Counted from the first letter of the stretch, positions 1 through 6,263 are shown. The stretch: DNA of 12,122 nucleotides from an uncultured Halieaceae bacterium (GCA_913063005.1 CAJXZI010000042.1:1-12122), one strand, 5' to 3'. Numbers and translations are program-made. The notes: a model not told the origin generated them from the letters alone.

Positions 1-78
1 AAAGCCGGTGGCTTTGCACCCTGCTTGCTAAACCTATCTGCGCCTTGGTTGAAATGTAGTTTCGTTGAAAATAATTAA

Positions 79-106
79 ATAAAAAGGGTAATTCGAACCT
101 TTTTTT
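79..106. terminator. Possible bidirectional A/T-rich terminator hairpin
   Basis: An A-run followed by GGGT (81-89) can pair with ACC followed by a T-run (97-105), through one G-U pair and a loop of about 7 nt. Read rightward it ends in seven T; read leftward it also ends in a T-rich stretch. It could therefore end the leftward bchG-MFS-bchP transcript, or an unseen gene entering from the left edge. The stem has only about three G-C pairs, so the call is tentative. Confidence 0.35.
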
Positions 107-143
107 ATGGGAGTGATATACGTCTCCAGGCCATCGAACGAGA

Positions 144-160
144 CCCGCCCCCGAGGTGGG
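144..160. other. GC-rich hairpin downstream of the 89-aa ORF
   Basis: CCCGCC (144-149) pairs with GGTGGG (155-160) with one G-U pair and a 5-nt loop. It lies about 110 nt beyond the stop codon of the leftward small ORF. No T-run follows on either side, so it is not a standard intrinsic terminator. It may protect the 3' end of the leftward mRNA or act together with the A/T-rich hairpin at 79-106. Confidence 0.35.
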
Positions 161-189
161 CATTAGATGGGCATAGGATGGGCATTAAA
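157..189. repeat. Three tandem 11-bp repeats
   Basis: Three consecutive imperfect copies of TGGGCATTAGA lie at 157-167, 168-178 and 179-189, differing at one or two bases each. They sit in the non-coding stretch at the left end of the window. I see no protein reading that explains them. They could be a protein-binding array or simple slippage; no function is assigned. Confidence 0.6.
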
Positions 190-268
190 AGAAGCGGGAC
201 GAGAGGTGTGAAGAAAGCCTAAGTAGCGTGCAGTTTGCTGTGTGCACTGGGAATGACTTGTTAGCCCG

Positions 269-538
269 TTAGTCCCCGTTCCAATACCCCTTGAATTCAC
301 TTATATGAAGCATTCCGGCAATCGACAGGGCTGAAAGTATTAATAGGGTTGAGGCGTCCCACAAAGCCAGTTGGACCGTCATCATCAGTATCGCGCCCGC
401 AGCCAGGTTAAAGATAAAACGGGAGGGCGGTGCGCCTTTGCCGGTCGAACGAAACCTGCGTACTAAGACGGTCGCTTCGATGGCAATGAGGCCAATGATG
501 GGGCCGATCAAAAGCCCTGAGTGGAGGAGTGATTCCAC
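269..538 (-). CDS. Small three-helix membrane protein, unrecognised
   Basis: An 89-aa hydrophobic protein that I do not recognise. Three likely membrane segments lie at residues 8-26, 42-60 and 63-79. A basic loop (RRFRSTGKG, 27-35) sits between the first two, and a short polar tail ends in KGYWNGD. The start is GTG, only 3 nt after the bchP stop, with no clear Shine-Dalgarno of its own, so translation is probably coupled to bchP. In Rhodobacter the gene after bchP is isopentenyl-diphosphate isomerase (idi); this protein is far too short and hydrophobic to be that. Its position as last gene of the bchG-MFS-bchP run suggests a role with pigment synthesis or BchP in the membrane, but that is inference. 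I judge it real from its coding-like hydrophobic pattern and tight spacing. Confidence 0.65.
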   Translation of the reverse strand: MESLLHSGLLIGPIIGLIAIEATVLVRRFRSTGKGAPPSRFIFNLAAGAILMMTVQLALWDASTLLILSALSIAGMLHISEFKGYWNGD

Positions 539-541
539 AAA

Positions 542-1744
542 TTATGCTGTGGTTTTAGAGAGGCCCAAAAGCTGCGCCACGTCCTTCACCAAGACCCGAA
601 GGTGCTCTTTTCGCTTCTTTTTAACCAACTTCTTCTGCGTGTAGGACTGCCACGTGAGTGTCTGAACGTCTTCATCCTTACACATTTCAACAAACTGCTC
701 TCGGCGCTTATCGCTGTGGTACCAGAAGTACTGGAGTAGGCCCAGGGCCCAGAATGTACGTCCATGTAATTTCATGAATCGTTTGCGAGGTGTTTTTAGC
801 GCCGAGGCTTTTCCAGTGACCAAGAATTCCTTTATGGCGTCCGCACTGAGTCGGCCACAAAGCATGGCGTAATAAATACCCTCGCCAGAGGCTGGCGCAA
901 CAACACCCGCCGCATCGCCTGACACCAAAATCCCTTTTCCATCGTCCCAGCGCTTCATGGGCTTCATTGGAATGGGGGCGCCTTCTTTTCGGATCGTGGG
1001 CGCGCCATCCAGGCCAGATATGGCCCGTAGCTCTGCGACAGAGTCTTTTGCCGAGAAATCCTTGACTGCGCTACCGACGCCGATGCTAGCAGACTTTCCA
1101 TGGGGAAATACCCAAGCGTAGAAGTCGGGGGACAATTTGCCTTGGTACCAAACCTCGCATCGCTCGGGGTCATAATCCTCCGTGGCTGCTGAGGGTGCCT
1201 CTACAATCTCGTGATAGGCCAAGACCCATGGGATATCCGCGTACTTTGGTACGCCTTGTCGAGCCACTTTGGAGCGAGCGCCGTCGGCGCCTAAAACACA
1301 TCGTGCAGTGGCCGTGCAGACCTGAGACTCCTCATCTTTTGATACATAGGTGACCTCGATTGTCTCGTCGTCCAAGTATTTGAGGGATTTAAAGGCAGCG
1401 AGTTCGAGTTCCGCACCTGCGCGTTGGGCGCGTAGCCTCAACCAAGGGTCGAATTCATCGCGGTCCACCATCCCAACAAAAGTCCCTTCAATTGGCATAT
1501 CGACTTTCTGTGCTTTAGGCGAAATCATTCTTGCTGACTGAATCTCGGCTTTTAAAAGTGATCTTGGGATATCGAACTCACCCAAAATGCAGGGAGGGAT
1601 AGCGCCACCACAAGGCTTGATTCGAAAGGCTCGTTCAAGAAGAAGAACACTGTGGCCGGCGAGCGCGATTTCATGCGCTGCAGTAGCACCTGACGGCCCG
1701 CCGCCGACAACGATGACGTCAAAATCGGTCTTTAAATGAGTCAT
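542..1744 (-). CDS. bchP: Geranylgeranyl reductase, bacteriochlorophyll tail (BchP)
   Basis: A 400-aa FAD-dependent geranylgeranyl reductase, the usual length for the family. It reduces the geranylgeranyl tail of bacteriochlorophyll to phytyl in three NADPH-dependent steps, acting at the membrane after BchG. The N-terminal dinucleotide-binding motif VVGGGPSGATAA spans residues 12-23, followed by LLLERAF and the family-typical KPCGGAIP (43-50). A second flavin contact motif, LGADGARSKVAR, is at 151-162. The third, VSGDAAGVVAPASGEGI at 274-290, is the pyrophosphate/ribityl site of this flavoprotein group. The ATG start shares an ATGA overlap with the MFS stop codon upstream, so the two are translationally coupled. 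Archaeal-type lipid GGRs are related, but the gene context makes BchP the clear choice. Confidence 0.95.
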   Translation of the reverse strand: MTHLKTDFDVIVVGGGPSGATAAHEIALAGHSVLLLERAFRIKPCGGAIPPCILGEFDIPRSLLKAEIQSARMISPKAQKVDMPIEGTFVGMVDRDEFDPWLRLRAQRAGAELELAAFKSLKYLDDETIEVTYVSKDEESQVCTATARCVLGADGARSKVARQGVPKYADIPWVLAYHEIVEAPSAATEDYDPERCEVWYQGKLSPDFYAWVFPHGKSASIGVGSAVKDFSAKDSVAELRAISGLDGAPTIRKEGAPIPMKPMKRWDDGKGILVSGDAAGVVAPASGEGIYYAMLCGRLSADAIKEFLVTGKASALKTPRKRFMKLHGRTFWALGLLQYFWYHSDKRREQFVEMCKDEDVQTLTWQSYTQKKLVKKKRKEHLRVLVKDVAQLLGLSKTTA

Positions 1745-3111
1745 GGGTTGATGCCCCCTAATGGATTTTCGAGTGCAAAACGGCCGGTTGTCGCTTCGTC
1801 ACGTGGTTCTTTGTTTTGTACTTGTTGGTCAAGGTTGAAAATAAGGCTGGCCGCCCAGACGAAGAGGGCCGCCTCAGCAAAGAATACGAGTCCATAGGCG
1901 GCTGCTGGGTTTTCTAGCCACAGGCCTGCAACATCAACAGCCACAGTTCCCAAGAATCCTCCTAGGGCGAAAGAGATAGCTTGAGCGGCCCCCCACAACC
2001 CCATTCTCAAGCCATCGCGCTGGGATCGACCCTCACTGGCGAGCATCATCATTCCGCCAATCGCAGCGACAGCAAAACTGCCATTCGCAACACCGAGAAC
2101 GAATACGTTGATGTTAATAGGCCACTCACTGCCACCTATGAGGCCGCCCGTTGCAAGGAGAGCGAGGCAGATGGCCGACAACAAGCACCCGCCTCGAATC
2201 CATAGGTGCAGGATATGTCGTGTTTTTGACTTGAAGGCGTAAGTCGAAAACGCCATGGCGAACATACCGAGGAGCATGCCTCCGTGTTGCATGCCAGCGA
2301 GGGCGGTGGTCTCACCCACGGTCCAGCCAAACGTGAGGCCAACGAATGGCTCTAAAATCAGGTCTTGTGCACTGTAGGCCAGCATCGAGGCAAAAACAAA
2401 AATAGTAAAACGGCGCGCATGATCCTCGCGCCATACCTCTTTGATGGCGACACTGAAGGGCGGTTTCTCCTCGCTCTCTGAAGTTGTTTCAGTGTCGAAG
2501 TGTTGAGGTGGTCGCTCAACTTTAAATATGGCTATGAAGCTCATCGCAAGCGCGATAGACGCCGTTCCCGATACTACCCAGAGCAATCTTGCTTCTGTAA
2601 AGGGATCGAGTAGCTGTCCAGTAACGCCCCCGGTTACTGCGAAGCCCATGATCATCATGAACCAAACCAAGGATGCCGCGGCTGGTTTGCGCTGATCGCT
2701 TACTTGCTTCGATAGTAGTACGAGCAGTGACGTACCGGCCGCCCCGGATCCAACGCCAATCAGTAAATACCCGAGCGCGGCAACGACATGTCCTCCAATA
2801 CCCAAAGTGGGGATAAGCGTCGCACCAAACGTGGCGGTGACACTTCCTGTTGCGAGTATTGTCATGCCCCCAACAATCCATGGTGTCCTTCGACTGCCCC
2901 CGTCGCTACCGTAACCAATGTAAGGGCGTGCTAACTGCACCACGTGGTGAAGTGTGATGAGGAAGCCGGGTATGGAGGCGGCAAGTGCATACTCCACGAC
3001 CATGATTCGATTGAGTGTGTTTGTCGGCAGAAAGACAAGCGCACCTAAGGCTGTCTGAACGAGGCCAAGCCTAAAAATGGCGAACCAGGATAATGTCTGA
3101 AACTTAGACAA
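1741..3111 (-). CDS. PucC/Bch2-family MFS carrier (BCD family)
   Basis: A 456-aa polytopic protein of the PucC / LhaA / Bch2 branch of the major facilitator superfamily (the bacteriochlorophyll delivery group). About twelve membrane segments are visible. A charged cytoplasmic linker at about residues 193-230 (rich in E, T, S and K) separates the two halves. The N-terminus carries family-typical stretches RLGLVQTALGALV (14-26) and NRIMVVEYALAA (34-45), then a QLARPYIGYGSD loop before TM3. Family members are needed for light-harvesting assembly or are thought to move pigment. The copy between bchG and bchP corresponds in position to orf428/bch2 of Rhodobacter rather than to pucC or lhaA. The start is TTG, 8 nt inside the end of bchG, and is supported by a strong GGGAGG at 3117-3122. 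The exact substrate is not established. Confidence 0.88.
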   Translation of the reverse strand: MSKFQTLSWFAIFRLGLVQTALGALVFLPTNTLNRIMVVEYALAASIPGFLITLHHVVQLARPYIGYGSDGGSRRTPWIVGGMTILATGSVTATFGATLIPTLGIGGHVVAALGYLLIGVGSGAAGTSLLVLLSKQVSDQRKPAAASLVWFMMIMGFAVTGGVTGQLLDPFTEARLLWVVSGTASIALAMSFIAIFKVERPPQHFDTETTSESEEKPPFSVAIKEVWREDHARRFTIFVFASMLAYSAQDLILEPFVGLTFGWTVGETTALAGMQHGGMLLGMFAMAFSTYAFKSKTRHILHLWIRGGCLLSAICLALLATGGLIGGSEWPININVFVLGVANGSFAVAAIGGMMMLASEGRSQRDGLRMGLWGAAQAISFALGGFLGTVAVDVAGLWLENPAAAYGLVFFAEAALFVWAASLIFNLDQQVQNKEPRDEATTGRFALENPLGGINP

Positions 3112-4015
3112 GGTAGCCTCCCAGCGCGCAAGCGGTCACCATCATTCCTGTAACGTATTGGGTCACACCGATGCCGTTGTACCAAGGTGCGAGGAGCTTG
3201 GGATTTTGAAGAAAACGCAGCATAGCCAGGATTTGGCCTGCAATTAAGGTGGCAACCAATGCAGCGGCAAGCGGGTAGTGCCAGCTTTGAAGGAGCCCGA
3301 ATACGGCGATTTGAGGCAGTAGCATGACTAAACAGGCGAGTCTGGCGGCTTTTGTGGCTCCGAGCTGGACGGGTAATGTTCGAATGCCAATCGCAATATC
3401 GCCCTCGATCGCCTTGAAGTCATTCAGGGTCATGATCCCGTGAGCGCCGAGGCTGTAGAGCAATGCAATAAGCAATATGTTACTCGCAGGTAGATCCCCA
3501 CCGACTGCGATTGCAGCACCCGTCACCCAAGCGAGCCCCTCGTAGCTAATAGCGACCGACAAATTTCCCCACCAGCCATTTTGCTTGAGTCGAAGCGGCG
3601 GGGCGCTGTAGGCCCAAGCGAAGATCAGTCCCAAAGCAGTGGCGCATGCAACCCAAGTTCCGAGACTAAAGCTCCAGAGTTGGGCGATCAGCGACCATGC
3701 GACTGCAAATTGAAAGGCGCGGCTTTCGGTAACACGCCCTGAAGGAATGGGGCGACCAGGCTCGTTGATAGCATCGACTTCTCTATCGCAATAGTCATTG
3801 ATGATTTGACTGGCACCACAGACGAGCGGCCCAGTAAGAAGAATGCCAGCGGCAAAAAGCCAGAGATGGCTTAAAGGGGTTACTCCGCCGGACACAAGAC
3901 CACACATCAGTGCCCACATGGGCGGGAACCATGTGATGGGCTTTAGGAGCTGGATGTAGTCACTGATCGATGATCCGGACGTCGCCCCCGCTGTAACCGC
4001 CGTCGAATTTGCCAT
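3104..4015 (-). CDS. bchG: Bacteriochlorophyll synthase (BchG)
   Basis: A 303-aa UbiA-family prenyltransferase that esterifies bacteriochlorophyllide a with geranylgeranyl (or phytyl) diphosphate in the membrane. The first Asp-rich motif for the Mg-diphosphate is NDYCDREVDAINEPGRPIPSG (starting at residue 73), and the second is NDFKAIEGD at 198-206. The N-terminal LLKPITWFPPMWA (23-35) is characteristic of BchG/ChlG rather than of UbiA or COQ2. Eight to nine hydrophobic segments follow. The ATG at 4015 is the only Met before the conserved region; the Shine-Dalgarno is weak. It follows ppsR in the same direction after 67 nt and overlaps the MFS gene by 8 nt. A possible promoter with a PpsR-like operator lies just upstream (4045-4062). 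Confidence 0.95.
   Translation of the reverse strand: MANSTAVTAGATSGSSISDYIQLLKPITWFPPMWALMCGLVSGGVTPLSHLWLFAAGILLTGPLVCGASQIINDYCDREVDAINEPGRPIPSGRVTESRAFQFAVAWSLIAQLWSFSLGTWVACATALGLIFAWAYSAPPLRLKQNGWWGNLSVAISYEGLAWVTGAAIAVGGDLPASNILLIALLYSLGAHGIMTLNDFKAIEGDIAIGIRTLPVQLGATKAARLACLVMLLPQIAVFGLLQSWHYPLAAALVATLIAGQILAMLRFLQNPKLLAPWYNGIGVTQYVTGMMVTACALGGYLV
3117..3122 (-). promoter_or_regulatory. Ribosome binding site fixing the TTG start of the MFS gene
   Basis: GGGAGG on the minus strand lies 5 nt before the TTG at 3111-3109, within the last codons of bchG. It is an almost ideal Shine-Dalgarno and is the main reason to accept a TTG start overlapping the upstream gene. Confidence 0.75.
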
Positions 4016-4021
4016 CTCAGC

Positions 4022-4062
4022 ATGGTGTACATGCCAAGGGAAACAGTCAATAATTCATTACA
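4022..4062 (-). promoter_or_regulatory. Candidate bchG promoter with a PpsR-like operator
   Basis: On the minus strand the sequence TGTAATGAATTATTGACT (4062 down to 4045) is TGT-N12-ACT, one base from the PpsR/CrtJ consensus TGT-N12-ACA. Its 3' end overlaps TTGACT, a good -35 box. A weak -10 candidate, CACCAT (4027 down to 4022), follows at 17 bp, and the upstream flank is strongly A/T-rich, like an UP element. If this -10 is used, transcription would begin at or next to the bchG ATG, giving a nearly leaderless message. The same operator/-35 overlap is seen before bchF. Confidence 0.45.
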
Positions 4063-4080
4063 AATTAATAGTAATTAATT
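4063..4080. repeat. A/T inverted repeat between ppsR and bchG
   Basis: AATTAAT and ATTAATT form a perfect 7-bp inverted repeat around a 4-nt loop (AGTA), 3 bp beyond the ppsR stop codon. The all-A/T stem is too weak to be a confident terminator. It may instead be the A/T-rich flank of the candidate bchG promoter. Confidence 0.3.
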
Positions 4081-4082
4081 AT

Positions 4083-5459
4083 TTACACAGCTTCCCGATC
4101 GATATCGACTTCAGCATCGCCAAGGTCGAAGCGTCGGAGCTTTGTATACAAACTTTGACGACTTAGACCCAAAAGCTCGGCGGCTGAAGCACGGTTTCCA
4201 CTCGTCAATTTAAGCGCTGCCTCGATGCAGAGCGCTTCGATAACATCTGTTGATTCGCGAACAAGTTCCTTTAGGGGAACGCGGCCCACACGGTCTGTAA
4301 TCTGCTCAATTGATCGAGGTAAATGATCATCGACTGATTGATGAGGCGTAATTCGGCGGCTGATATCGCGAATGAACAACAAGACCCTTGTAGAACCGTT
4401 TTTGCCAACACGCGCAACGGAGAGTTCTATGTCGACAGACGACTCCGTCTCGGTCCGAAGCGTGGTTGAATACAGCCTGACGGAGCCCTCCTGTTTGGAG
4501 TGATCCAGCACAATATTGAGATCGACCGCTGATCGTCCGATCCAGCGATCAGCACGGCGTCCTTCAATCAATTCAATTGATGCCAGTCCCGCCATTTCAA
4601 GGAACGCCGAATTTGCGCCGGTCACGGTGCCTTGGTCGTCCAGTTCGATAATGCCGTCGGGTGCGTCACGGAAGAACGGCGCGAATTCTGCGCCCGTCAC
4701 ATCACGCTCGCTATCATCTCGGAGTCTCACGAGTAGTCTCCCTTCGCCCGATTGTCGCAGGTAAGTGAGTGCAACATTAAGCTCGAGACCCGCATCATTC
4801 CGAATCATGCCGTCTACAGTAGTTGTTACGCTTCTCGCTTCTCGCGTGAGTCTCTCGACAGTTACTCGATCTGCATCATTAATCCCAACCGGAAAGGCTC
4901 TCCCAACGAGATTGGCGCCAGGTTCGGCTAATAAGGTCGCCGCTACGGGGTTTGCTTCCAAGATGCGTCCGCTACTGTCGTCCACCACCACGAAGCCATC
5001 CGAGACCATATCGAGAAGCCTGCGATATCGCGCTTCTAGTCGGCGTTTAGACCAGTAATCGCGCTCCATGGCGTGCTGTGCATTCAACAATTGGTGCCGC
5101 AGACTTGCCTCAGGGAGGAGGTCGAGGGCGGCGGCGCGAACATCATCATCGCTGCTGTCGCAACATAACCAGCAAAGAAGTGGCACTGGACTGGTGGTGC
5201 GGGGGTTGACGGTGACATCGCAGCGAACGGCTGATCCCTTATTTCGCCGCGCCTCATTTAGCTTGGCGTTGAAGGTGGTTAGCGACTCCGTGGACAAAAC
5301 TTCGTTGATTGAACGGCCAATGAGATCGTCAGGTTGGATTGTACTCGAGGGGTTGTTCACCTCTGCATGGACGATGAAGCCTGTAGCGGCCACAGTGAAT
5401 TGAACGCTTGCAAGATGCTGTAGTAAAAGCTCGGAAGAGGGCGCTGATACGTTATTCAC
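4083..5459 (-). CDS. ppsR: PpsR/CrtJ, redox-responsive repressor of photosynthesis genes
   Basis: A 458-aa DNA-binding repressor that binds TGT-N12-ACA operators and silences bch, crt and puc genes under oxic or lit conditions. The layout is typical: an N-terminal PAS-like domain (about 8-105), a long helical linker (about 108-148), PAS1 (about 148-250), PAS2 (about 258-368) and a Fis-type helix-turn-helix (about 400-446). The last contains ALCIEAALKLTSGNRASAAEL and then LGLSRQSLYTKLRRF. Cys411 in this region matches the conserved redox-active HTH cysteine of CrtJ/PpsR. No cysteine lies between residues 101 and 410, so the inter-PAS partner used in Rhodobacter is absent. Cysteines at 80, 96, 99 and 100 cluster in the N-terminal domain. 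The start is GTG with a GGAG (5474-5471) 11 nt upstream, rather far. Divergent from bchF, it controls a shared intergenic region. Confidence 0.93.
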   Translation of the reverse strand: MNNVSAPSSELLLQHLASVQFTVAATGFIVHAEVNNPSSTIQPDDLIGRSINEVLSTESLTTFNAKLNEARRNKGSAVRCDVTVNPRTTSPVPLLCWLCCDSSDDDVRAAALDLLPEASLRHQLLNAQHAMERDYWSKRRLEARYRRLLDMVSDGFVVVDDSSGRILEANPVAATLLAEPGANLVGRAFPVGINDADRVTVERLTREARSVTTTVDGMIRNDAGLELNVALTYLRQSGEGRLLVRLRDDSERDVTGAEFAPFFRDAPDGIIELDDQGTVTGANSAFLEMAGLASIELIEGRRADRWIGRSAVDLNIVLDHSKQEGSVRLYSTTLRTETESSVDIELSVARVGKNGSTRVLLFIRDISRRITPHQSVDDHLPRSIEQITDRVGRVPLKELVRESTDVIEALCIEAALKLTSGNRASAAELLGLSRQSLYTKLRRFDLGDAEVDIDREAV

Positions 5460-5612
5460 TGCGTGTGTAACTCCGATGCTGCTCTAGGCGTTTTCGCCGC
5501 GAGTAATGTCTTAAAAATCTGAATGTTACACAGCGTTCGGTAGGTCGTCATCAATCTCTTTACACTTCTGCCGCAATATATTTGATACGTAAACTTTTTA
5601 TTCCAAGATCAA

Positions 5613-5653
5613 TGTATAATTTAGTTGACACTGTTTAGGCCGAACACTACCCT
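5613..5653 (+). promoter_or_regulatory. bchF promoter with a PpsR operator
   Basis: TGTATAATTTAGTTGACA at 5613-5630 is an exact TGT-N12-ACA, the PpsR/CrtJ consensus. Its last six bases, TTGACA (5625-5630), are a perfect sigma-70 -35 box. After 17 bp comes TACCCT (5648-5653), a weak -10. An operator over the -35 is the known repression geometry of CrtJ at bchC. A perfect TATAAT (5615-5620) also lies within the operator but has no good -35 at the right distance. Transcription would start near 5660, giving a leader of about 70 nt before the chosen bchF start. The site may also control the divergent ppsR gene. Confidence 0.75.
5632..5646. promoter_or_regulatory. TGTT-N7-AACA palindrome between -35 and -10 of bchF
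   Basis: TGTT (5632-5635) and AACA (5643-5646) form a short inverted repeat one base after the PpsR operator, inside the promoter spacer. The TGT/ACA half-sites resemble PpsR half-sites but are 9 bp apart rather than 12. It could be a second, non-standard PpsR contact, a site for another regulator, or chance. Confidence 0.3.
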
Positions 5654-5676
5654 GCAAATTCATAAGATGACGTGAA

Positions 5677-5693
5677 GTGTGCGTGCCGCACAC
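5677..5693. repeat. GC-rich hairpin in the bchF leader
   Basis: GTGTGCG and CGCACAC form a perfect 7-bp inverted repeat around the 3-nt loop TGC. It lies between the predicted bchF promoter and the chosen start codon. It could be an RNA stem-loop in the leader or a DNA palindrome. It overlaps a possible upstream GTG start (5679), which makes that start less attractive. Confidence 0.55.
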
Positions 5694-5729
5694 GGATCGA
5701 TTCGTCACATAAGAAGCGGGGTTTATGCC

Positions 5730-6263
5730 GTGAGTGAAAGTGCGAAAGACGCGATGGGTGGTGGGCTGTATACACCCGAGCAGAAGAAGCGCCGTGATGA
5801 GACGGTGTGGACACTTGTGCAGGGTGTCTTAGCGCCGCTGCAGTTTTTGGTATTCGCCGTCAGCACCGTTTTCGTGATTAATTTCTTGATGAACGGTACG
5901 GGCCTTGTGGTGGCAACCGCCTCGGTGGTTCTCAAAACGCTCATTCTCTATTCAATCATGGTGACTGGCGCCATTTGGGAGAAGGTGGTGTTTGGACGTT
6001 ATCTCTTTGCTCCCGCGTTTTTCTGGGAGGATGTGGTCAGCATGGGCGTTATCGCGTTGCATACAGTCTATGTCCTGATGTGGCTGACGGGTTCAGGTAG
6101 TCCGCAGGAGCAAATGATTGTTGCACTCTTAGCCTATGGTGCTTATTTGATTAACGCCATTCAGTTTTTATTGAAATTTCAACAGGCACGCTCCAGTCGC
6201 GCCGATAGCAATCGTCAGAATGACTACGACGATCTAACCTATCGCGAAGGAGCGCACTCGTGA
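5730..6263 (+). CDS. bchF: 3-vinyl bacteriochlorophyllide hydratase (BchF)
   Basis: A 177-aa integral membrane enzyme that hydrates the C3 vinyl group to hydroxyethyl on the way to bacteriochlorophyll a. Family features are the N-terminal LYTPEQKKRRDETVWTLVQ, then GVLAPLQFLVF, and the central WEKVVFGRYLFAPAFFWEDV with conserved charged residues at the membrane edge. About four hydrophobic segments are seen, and the C-terminal tail is polar. The frame is open back to a GTG at 5679, which would give 194 aa. I prefer GTG 5730 because the extra 17 residues lie over a hairpin and known BchF proteins have only a short tail before LYT. ATG 5754 is another possibility. The Shine-Dalgarno is poor in all cases (GCGGGG at 5716-5721 for 5730). 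It is the first gene of the operon and its stop overlaps the bchN start. Confidence 0.93.
   Translation: MSESAKDAMGGGLYTPEQKKRRDETVWTLVQGVLAPLQFLVFAVSTVFVINFLMNGTGLVVATASVVLKTLILYSIMVTGAIWEKVVFGRYLFAPAFFWEDVVSMGVIALHTVYVLMWLTGSGSPQEQMIVALLAYGAYLINAIQFLLKFQQARSSRADSNRQNDYDDLTYREGAHS
6247..6252 (+). promoter_or_regulatory. Ribosome binding site for the GTG start of bchN
   Basis: AAGGAG lies 7 nt before the GTG at 6260-6262, inside the end of bchF. The start overlaps the bchF stop as GTGA, indicating coupled translation. Confidence 0.75.

Noticed and set aside
1..15. Perfect AAAGCC-GGT-GGCTTT inverted repeat at the left edge
   Set aside because: No T-run follows, the context to the left is missing, and a 6-bp stem is common by chance.
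1..78. Possible 3' end of a rightward gene entering from the left edge (open frame to TAA at 76-78, just before the A/T hairpin)
   Set aside because: Two of the three forward frames stay open for most of this short stretch, neither translation is recognisable, and 25 codons are too few to judge.
4026..4045. TGT-N14-ACA between ppsR and bchG as a PpsR operator
   Set aside because: Spacing is two bases too long; the overlapping TGT-N12-ACT at 4045-4062 fits far better.
5582..5612. FNR-like half-sites (TTGAT at 5582-5586 and ATCAA at 5608-5612)
   Set aside because: The paired half-site at the required 4-bp spacing is missing in both cases, and the two halves are too far apart to be one site.
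5615..5620. Perfect TATAAT as the main bchF -10 box
   Set aside because: No acceptable -35 at 15-19 bp upstream; the TTGACA at 5625-5630 with the PpsR overlap is the better promoter. Left as a possible secondary promoter.
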